A stretch of 64,000 bases of DNA, from NCBI GenBank assembly GCA_964615905.1, contig CAZTUB010000009.1, positions 124,001 through 188,000 of the forward strand. The letters are read 5' to 3'. Positions 58,313 through 64,000 of this stretch are shown piece after piece. Below the pieces are notes generated by a model. That model saw only the letters and a list, made by a program, of their open reading frames with translations, had not been told where the DNA came from and searched no databases. A program made the translations under genes and the position numbers. Source of the DNA: DATLMR01 sp964615905. GTDB lineage: Bacteria > Acidobacteriota > Blastocatellia > UBA7656. Position 1 is the first letter of the stretch, and each line of letters starts with the position of its first letter.

Positions 58313-61300
58313 ATGTCAAAAACAAGACCATACCAAGCATTCTGTGCACTGGTAATGGCGCTCTGTATGGCCCTCGGCACCGTCCCTGCAATGGCCCAGT
58401 CACAGGCCAGTTCCGGCCAGATTGCAGGATCAGTGACCGATAGCTCAGGAGCTGCCGTCGCCAACGCTACAGTCAAAGTCACCAATACGCAGACAGGGTT
58501 GGAGCGCACGGTGACCTCGGACGATGCCGGACTGTTCAATATAGTCCTGCTCCCGCCCGGAGTCTACACGATAACTGGCGAGGCCAGCGGCTTTTCTACC
58601 GTCACAGTGACCAACGTCGAGGTCGTCGTCGGCCGCACGGCCGATGTTAAGTTGACGCTGGGCGTCAGCGGCGTGCAGGAGAGCGTTACCGTCTCGGCGG
58701 GCGCTGTGCAGGTACAGACCACACGGTCGGAAGCCGACGCGGTTATTAGCGAAAGACAGATTGAGAATCTACCTATTAACGGTCGCCGCTTCCAGGATTT
58801 CGTCACGCTGACGCCGGGGGCGCAGGTCGACCCGCGTCGCCAGCAGATATCGCTGTCGGGGCAGCTCGGCATCCACACCAACGTCAACGTGGACGGCGTG
58901 GATTACAACCAGCCCTTCTTTGGCGGCATTCGCGGCGGCGAGCGCTCGAACAGCGCTTTTACTATCCCGCAAGAATCTATTAAAGAATTTCAGGTCGTCT
59001 CGGCAGGCTACACGGCAGAGTTTGGCCGCTCAACCGGCGGCATCGTCAACGCAGTCACGAAGTCCGGCACGAACGAGTACCACGGCTCAGGCTTCTTTCT
59101 TGCTCGACCCAAGAGCCTGGCTAAAGACAACCTCTTTATAGACGAGATCGAGTTCAGCCTCAGGGACAACCAGATCGTAGGGCCAGGCGGTCCTCTGGCA
59201 CAGACCGACCGCGACGTGTCGGCCGCGCCCACACAGTACCAGTGGGGCGGCTCTTTCGGAGGCCCGATCAAGAAGAACAAGCTCTTCTTCTTCGGCTCCG
59301 CAGAGATGCAGCGCCTCCGCCAGGACCGCGAAGTCTTCTTCCCGAACCTCGGCGGCATAACACCCGGACCGACGACTCAGGAAGCTTTCGACTTCTACAC
59401 AGGGCTCCAGCAGACATACGAGCAGACCAACGACGCGCTCGCGATTCTGGGCCGAATCGATTACGAGATCAACTCGAATCACCGCATGAACATTCGCTAT
59501 AGCTTTAGCGATAACGAAGCGTTGAACGCGGTATCGAACGGCGTGCCGCTGTTTCCGACGCTCAACAACGCGCTGTCGAACAACGGCACCGAGAAAGACC
59601 GCTCGCACACAGTCGTGGGTCAGGTGGCAAGCTTTCTGACCACGTCGCTCGTCAACGAGTTCCGTGGCCAGTATTCGCATGAAAGACGCCCGCGTCTTGC
59701 CAACGAAGAGTCTGTGCTCGTCACATCGACCTTCGGCAACTTCGGCACGGTCAACTTCCTGCCGACGACACAGTTCGACTGGCGCGTCCAGCTTGCCGAT
59801 AACATCTCGTGGACTCGCGGCACTCACAATGTGAAGGTCGGCGGCGAGTGGAACCACGTCTTTGCCGATCAGACATTCGGCTTTAACCAGTTTGGCCGGT
59901 TCACCGTCGGCGGGAACGCCGCGCAGGTCCTCGACATACTGACGCTTTCGCCCGGCAGCGGAACCTTCCTGAACCGCCTCGACGCGCCGCGCACAGGCTC
60001 TGCGGGAAGCGTCACATATGACCGCCAGATCGGCAACCTGCTCGCTTCTTTCTCGACAAACGAGTTTGCCATCTTTGCGCAGGACTCGTGGCGTATTCGC
60101 CCGAACTTCACGCTCAACTACGGGCTGCGCTGGGAAGCCCAGTACAACCCCAACCCTGAGACGGGCAACGATAAGCTGATCGACCTGCTTACCAGCACAA
60201 GGTTCCCGTCGGGCCACGTCTTAGACCCGACGCAGATCTTTGACGACACAAACAACTTCGGCCCGCGCCTAGGGTTTGCCTGGGATCCGGGTAACGACGG
60301 CAAGACGGTCATTCGCGGCTTCGGCGGCATCTATTATTCGCGCACGCCGCTGCTGCTGCTGGCCGGCCCGTTCAACAACTTCCGCAAACCGGCGGGTGAC
60401 CTTTCGGTCCGTCTGCCTATCACGCCCGCGCCCGCGTCGGCTGATACCGCTTACGAGCAGCTATTGCTTATCGGCATAGACCTCAACGATTTCTCGCTCG
60501 GCAACCTGCCTATCATCACGGCAGAACAGATAGCGCAGATCGCCGTTGAGCTTGGTCTTGACCCGGACATCGCTGGACAACAGCCGATAATGATGGCCCA
60601 AGAGTACCAGAATCCGAAGTCTGTACAAGCAGGCGTCGGCGTAGAGCGTGAGGTCGTTCGAGGCTTTACGCTCGGAGCGGATTTCACATACGTCCACACT
60701 TCTTACCTTCAGCAGAACCGCGACGTGAACCTCCCGCTCCCGATAGTCCTTGCGACCGATCCGGCGCAGCGCCCGCGCTACACCAACCCGCGCCCGATCC
60801 CGCAGCTTGGGACGGTTCAGATACGCGAATCGACGGGCAGGTCGCTTTACAGAGCCCTGACGCTGCGCAGCAAGTTCCAGCGCAGCTGGGGTCAGTTCTC
60901 AGCGTTCTACGTCCTGTCAAGCTCGCTCTCCGATACGGATAACGAGCGCGAGGCGGGCGGCGTGCAGTACGCCGATGCGTTCGACACAAGCTCCGAGTAC
61001 GGGAGGTCGAACCTGCACAGGCGGCACCAGTTCACCGCAAGCCCCGTGTTCTTCCTGCCCTGGAACATAGATTTTTCCAGCGCGATACGTCTACGTTCGG
61101 GCCGCCCGTTCAACGCGATCCTGAACGCGGACGCGAACGGCGACGGCAACTTCAACGACCGTCCGTTCAAGGCTCCGGGCGTGCCTTTCGAGCGCAACGC
61201 GTTCGACGGCAAGCCGGTCTACGACGTTGACGTTCGCATACAGAAGAGGTTCCAGTTGAACGAGAACCATCGTCTGACGTTCTCGTGGGAAATCTTCAAC

Positions 61301-61528
61301 ATCTTCAACCTTGAGAACATAGAGTTCGGTCTGCCTCCGAACAGCCTCGTCTCGTCATACTGCTCGTCGCCGATCCCGGCCGATTGCGGATTCCTCGCTC
61401 CAACCAACCCGAACTTCCTCTCCTTGAGGGAGAACCGTTTGGGGAACCGCCGAGCAGGGCGTTTGCTCACGGAGAATAACTCGGGCTCACCTTTCCAGAT
61501 GCAGTTCGGCGTGCGCTACCAGTTCTAG
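58313..61528 (+). CDS. TonB-dependent receptor with carboxypeptidase-regulatory-like domain (Oar type)
   Basis: The protein has 1071 residues. Signal peptide LVMALCMALGTVPAMAQ. A carboxypeptidase-regulatory-like domain (about 35-115: IAGSVTDSSGAAVANATVKVTNTQTG, GLFNIVLLPPGVYTITGEASGF) precedes the plug (SEADAVISERQIENLPINGRRFQDFVTLTPGAQ; VVSAGYTAEFGRSTGGIVNAVTKSGTNEYHGSGFF) and a large beta barrel ending QMQFGVRYQF, with the terminal Phe of outer-membrane proteins. No clear TonB box. It likely imports polymers or peptides. GAGAGGCAGAG is upstream of the ATG. Confidence 0.93.
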   Translation: MSKTRPYQAFCALVMALCMALGTVPAMAQSQASSGQIAGSVTDSSGAAVANATVKVTNTQTGLERTVTSDDAGLFNIVLLPPGVYTITGEASGFSTVTVTNVEVVVGRTADVKLTLGVSGVQESVTVSAGAVQVQTTRSEADAVISERQIENLPINGRRFQDFVTLTPGAQVDPRRQQISLSGQLGIHTNVNVDGVDYNQPFFGGIRGGERSNSAFTIPQESIKEFQVVSAGYTAEFGRSTGGIVNAVTKSGTNEYHGSGFFLARPKSLAKDNLFIDEIEFSLRDNQIVGPGGPLAQTDRDVSAAPTQYQWGGSFGGPIKKNKLFFFGSAEMQRLRQDREVFFPNLGGITPGPTTQEAFDFYTGLQQTYEQTNDALAILGRIDYEINSNHRMNIRYSFSDNEALNAVSNGVPLFPTLNNALSNNGTEKDRSHTVVGQVASFLTTSLVNEFRGQYSHERRPRLANEESVLVTSTFGNFGTVNFLPTTQFDWRVQLADNISWTRGTHNVKVGGEWNHVFADQTFGFNQFGRFTVGGNAAQVLDILTLSPGSGTFLNRLDAPRTGSAGSVTYDRQIGNLLASFSTNEFAIFAQDSWRIRPNFTLNYGLRWEAQYNPNPETGNDKLIDLLTSTRFPSGHVLDPTQIFDDTNNFGPRLGFAWDPGNDGKTVIRGFGGIYYSRTPLLLLAGPFNNFRKPAGDLSVRLPITPAPASADTAYEQLLLIGIDLNDFSLGNLPIITAEQIAQIAVELGLDPDIAGQQPIMMAQEYQNPKSVQAGVGVEREVVRGFTLGADFTYVHTSYLQQNRDVNLPLPIVLATDPAQRPRYTNPRPIPQLGTVQIRESTGRSLYRALTLRSKFQRSWGQFSAFYVLSSSLSDTDNEREAGGVQYADAFDTSSEYGRSNLHRRHQFTASPVFFLPWNIDFSSAIRLRSGRPFNAILNADANGDGNFNDRPFKAPGVPFERNAFDGKPVYDVDVRIQKRFQLNENHRLTFSWEIFNIFNLENIEFGLPPNSLVSSYCSSPIPADCGFLAPTNPNFLSLRENRLGNRRAGRLLTENNSGSPFQMQFGVRYQF

Positions 61529-61553
61529 TCGCGCTCTACATCTGAGATTTTGC

Positions 61554-61588
61554 GGCGGCAGCGGGGATAACTCGCTGCCGCTTTTTCT
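61554..61588 (+). terminator. Rho-independent terminator of the TonB receptor gene
   Basis: GCGGCAGCG (61557-61565) pairs with CGCTGCCGC (61575-61583), then TTTTTC. It follows the stop by about 29 bp. Confidence 0.9.
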
Positions 61589-61734
61589 TGTGCGCTGCAA
61601 GTCTTTCGCCTTCACCCATTCTGTTAACAAGAGTTTTTTTGGAACAAGGGTCGCTGTCGGGTGTCTAAAGATACAGAGCCGACTCTAAGACCCGGATTAA
61701 ACGCATACCGTGCCGTGCGCTAATTCTAAGGATA

Positions 61735-61801
61735 GAGGACTGAGAACCGGGCGATGGCCGTGCCAGCCAGCCGGGCTGCCGTAGCTTTGCTCGCTCAGTC
61801 C
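61735..61801. repeat. Inverted repeat with GAGGACTGAG motif
   Basis: GGACTGAG (61737-61744) pairs with CTCAGTCC (61794-61801). The left side belongs to GAGGACTGAG, seen also at 41985, with GAGGACTGAT at 55730 and GAGGACCGAG at 58235. Confidence 0.55.
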
Positions 61802-61818
61802 CGAAAAAAGAGGTAGAG

Positions 61819-64000
61819 ATGCCGTTAAAGTTTGTATACCCTTTTGTGCTCCTTGTAGTAGTTTCCGCTTCCGCGTTTTTCCTGCTTCCCAGAACTGCCG
61901 CGACCGTTTACACAGAGGTCCCGGCCGATCCGGCCTATCCGGCGACTCAGGGCTCGCTCAACATTATCAACAGCGAAGGCAAGCCGGCAGGCGTCTGCCC
62001 GCTCAAGCACACGGATGTTAAGGCAGAGATCAGCGGCGGGCTTTCGCGCGTTGTGGTGACTCAGGAGTTCGAGAACCCTTTTAAGGATAAGATCGAGGCG
62101 GTCTATACGTTCCCCTTGCCGCATAATGCTGCGGTCGATGACATGACGATGCGCGTCGGCGAGCGCGTAGTCCGTGGTCGCATCAAGCGGCGCGAAGAAG
62201 CTCGCGCAGTGTACGAAGCCGCTCGCGCGGCGGGCAATGTGGCGAGCCTCCTCGACCAGGAGCGGCCGAACATCTTCACACAGTCGGTTGCCAATATCAT
62301 GCCCGGCGAACAGGTCAAGATTAGCATCAGCTATGTCGAGACTTTGAAATACGAGGACGGCTCTTACGAGTTTGCCTTTCCGATGGTCGTCGGCCCGCGT
62401 TATATCCCCGGCGCGCCGACTGGAAGGCAGGGCGGCGGGTGGTCGCCCGATACTACGCGCGTCCCGGACGCTTCGCGCATCACCCCGCCCGTCGCTCAAA
62501 AAGGCACGCGAGCGGGCCACGACATCGCTATCGAGGTAGCGATTGACGCGGGCGTTCCCATCGATTCGATCAAGTCGACCCTGCACGAGGTCGAAGTCGA
62601 GCGGCTGACCGCGCACAGCTCGATTGTGCGGCTCAAGAACAAAGGCGAGATACCCAACCGCGATTTCATACTCAAGTGCGACGTGGCGACTCGCCAGATA
62701 CAGGATGCTGTGCTCACGCACCGCTCCGACAAAGGCGGCTTCTTTACGCTGATGCTTCAGCCGCCCGACCGTGTGACGGTCGCGGACGTGACGCCCAAAG
62801 AGCTTGTATTCGTCATCGACACGTCGGGCTCGATGAGCGGGTTCCCAATCGAGAAGGCCAAAGAGACCATGAAGCTTGCGCTCGACGGGCTAAACCCCCA
62901 GGACACGTTCAACCTGATAACTTTCGCGGGCGATACCTTCATACTGTTTCCAGAACCGGTCCCCGCCACGCGCGCAAATCTCGAAAAGGCGCAGGCGTTT
63001 CTCGCCTCGCGCAGAGGCGGCGGCGGCACAGAGATGATGAAAGCGATTAAAGCCGCTTTAGACCCGACCGATTCGCAAAGACACGTGCGCGTGGTCTGTT
63101 TTATGACGGACGGCTACGTCGGTAACGAGTTCGAGATCGTAGACGAGATCAAGAAACACCCGAACGCGCGCGTCTTCTCTTTCGGGATCGGCAGCTCTGT
63201 CAACCGCTTCCTGCTCGACCGCATGGCCGAACAGGGTCGCGGCGAGGTCGAGTACGTGACGCTTTCCGATGACGGGTCGGCTGCGGCCAAAAGATTCCAC
63301 GAGCGAGTTCGCAACCCGCTGCTCACCGACATCTCGATTGATTGGGGAGGGCTTGAGGTCGCGGACGTGTACCCTGAGCGCATACCCGATCTTTTCAGCG
63401 CAAAGCCTGTCGTCTTGTCGGGCCGCTACAAGGCGGGCGGGCGGGGGACAATTCGGCTCAAGGGCAAGATGGCCGGGCAGGAGTTCACGCGCGAGATAGC
63501 AGTTGAGCTTCCCGAATCCGAGCCGCGCCGCGATGTGCTGGCGACGCTGTGGGCGCGCGCGCGCGTCGAAGACCTGATGAGCAAGAATTACGCGGGTCTT
63601 CAACAGGGTGCGCCGCAGGGCGTGCCGCAAGACGACATCAACGAAGCCATCACACAGCTTGGGCTTGAGTTCCGGCTGATGACGCAGTTCACTTCGTTCG
63701 TAGCGGTCGAAGAGATGACCATCACCGACGGTGGCCAGCCGCGCCGCGTCGAGGTTCCCGTCGATATGCCAGCAGGCGTGAGCCACGAAGGCGTGTTCGG
63801 CGAAGCCGAGTCGTTCTCAACTCAGTCCGTGAGCGGAGCCGCGACCGGCGGGATTGCATACAACATGGGAGGCGGCAAATCCAGTGCAAGGATGAAGAGC
63901 ATTCCGTCTCCTTCGGCTCCGCCGCCGCCGCCCATCGCTCCCGCAAACCGGCCTGCGCCCAGAGAAAAAGTGGCGAGATCGGCCGGCACACAGGCCGATG
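61819..64000 (+). CDS. VIT and von Willebrand A domain protein (3' end cut by window edge)
   Basis: The frame opens with MPLKFVYPFVLLVVVSASAFFLL, an N-terminal signal or anchor, after AGAGGTAGAG, and runs without a stop for 727 codons to the window edge. Residues about 65-200 match the VIT domain (VVVTQEFENPFKDKIEAVYTFPLPHNAAVDDMTM; RPNIFTQSVANIMPGEQVKISISYVE). The vWA domain follows, with MIDAS Asp334 in FVIDTSGSMSG, Thr in GGGGTEM and Asp in CFMTDGYVGN. The C-terminus is Pro-rich (SAPPPPPIAPANRPAP). Such proteins are surface or periplasmic and bind metal ions and partners. Short opposite-strand frames over it are shadows. Confidence 0.9.
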   Translation, partial: MPLKFVYPFVLLVVVSASAFFLLPRTAATVYTEVPADPAYPATQGSLNIINSEGKPAGVCPLKHTDVKAEISGGLSRVVVTQEFENPFKDKIEAVYTFPLPHNAAVDDMTMRVGERVVRGRIKRREEARAVYEAARAAGNVASLLDQERPNIFTQSVANIMPGEQVKISISYVETLKYEDGSYEFAFPMVVGPRYIPGAPTGRQGGGWSPDTTRVPDASRITPPVAQKGTRAGHDIAIEVAIDAGVPIDSIKSTLHEVEVERLTAHSSIVRLKNKGEIPNRDFILKCDVATRQIQDAVLTHRSDKGGFFTLMLQPPDRVTVADVTPKELVFVIDTSGSMSGFPIEKAKETMKLALDGLNPQDTFNLITFAGDTFILFPEPVPATRANLEKAQAFLASRRGGGGTEMMKAIKAALDPTDSQRHVRVVCFMTDGYVGNEFEIVDEIKKHPNARVFSFGIGSSVNRFLLDRMAEQGRGEVEYVTLSDDGSAAAKRFHERVRNPLLTDISIDWGGLEVADVYPERIPDLFSAKPVVLSGRYKAGGRGTIRLKGKMAGQEFTREIAVELPESEPRRDVLATLWARARVEDLMSKNYAGLQQGAPQGVPQDDINEAITQLGLEFRLMTQFTSFVAVEEMTITDGGQPRRVEVPVDMPAGVSHEGVFGEAESFSTQSVSGAATGGIAYNMGGGKSSARMKSIPSPSAPPPPPIAPANRPAPREKVARSAGTQAD

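Noticed and set aside
59087..60217. 376-residue minus-strand frame
   Set aside because: Antisense to the TonB receptor barrel, which is well supported.
61825..63786. Long minus-strand frames near the right edge
   Set aside because: They mirror the VIT/vWA gene, which has a signal peptide, a MIDAS motif and a ribosome binding site on the plus strand.

Overview
The window is about 64 kb of a bacterial chromosome, GC-rich (about 60% by eye) and gene-dense. I infer an Acidobacteriota genome, probably near class Blastocatellia. Reasons: an Oar-like TonB-dependent receptor with an N-terminal carboxypeptidase-regulatory domain, a cobalamin-dependent ribonucleotide reductase, a Ser/Thr kinase fused to TPRs, DUF4912 next to a GH57 enzyme, DUF6335 and DUF6800-like small proteins, and many secreted beta-propeller, FG-GAP and TPR proteins. 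This placement rests on gene content, not on a marker gene. I saw no rRNA, tRNA, transposase, prophage or CRISPR.

Layout. 1-1180: 3' part of the quinolinate synthase gene nadA, preceded by a tiny ribbon-helix-helix gene whose stop codon touches the nadA start. 1180-5100: an AT-richer island with a secreted NHL/EF-hand-type protein, a helical-repeat protein and a small secreted Cys peptide. 5300-12000: a DUF6800-like protein, thioesterase, nrdJ, a 2-dehydropantoate reductase-type enzyme and an esterase. 12000-20200: GT39-type membrane glycosyltransferase, LeuA-like lyase, M20 peptidase, VTT-family membrane protein, SpoIID-like protein, ClpB-type AAA ATPase. 20500-27700: secreted metallopeptidase, a histidine kinase/response regulator pair, 3D-domain protein, alpha/beta hydrolase, lipoprotein. 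27700-39000: Ser/Thr kinase-TPR, beta-propeller, flavin reductase, two TPR proteins, DUF4432-type epimerase, queC, RDD protein, tmk, hfq. 39000-47100: DUF4912 plus GH57, metallophosphoesterase, TSP3-repeat protein, ABC1/UbiB kinase. 47200-53200: two ECF sigma/anti-sigma operons, one with two DUF4252-type proteins, the other with a FecR-like anti-sigma factor and a haem-binding protein. 53400-64000: FG-GAP protein, cold-shock protein, DUF6335, LecA-like secreted protein, the TonB receptor and a VIT/von Willebrand A protein that runs off the end.

The most unusual feature is a dispersed intergenic repeat seen seven times (17.6, 30.3, 33.8, 35.0, 37.8, 50.1 and 53.2 kb). Each copy has two inverted arms built of 7-nt units (GTGACAA, GTGAACC, GTAAACC and variants) around a variable centre. 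Every unit contains TGA or TAA. Because 7 is not a multiple of 3, three units in a row place a stop in all frames, and the inverted arms do this for both strands. In three copies the neighbouring gene takes its own stop codon from the repeat. Two other striking items are a near-perfect palindrome at 36249-36284 whose two ends are the start codons of divergent genes, and two adjacent 11-bp direct repeats upstream of the ribbon-helix-helix/nadA pair.
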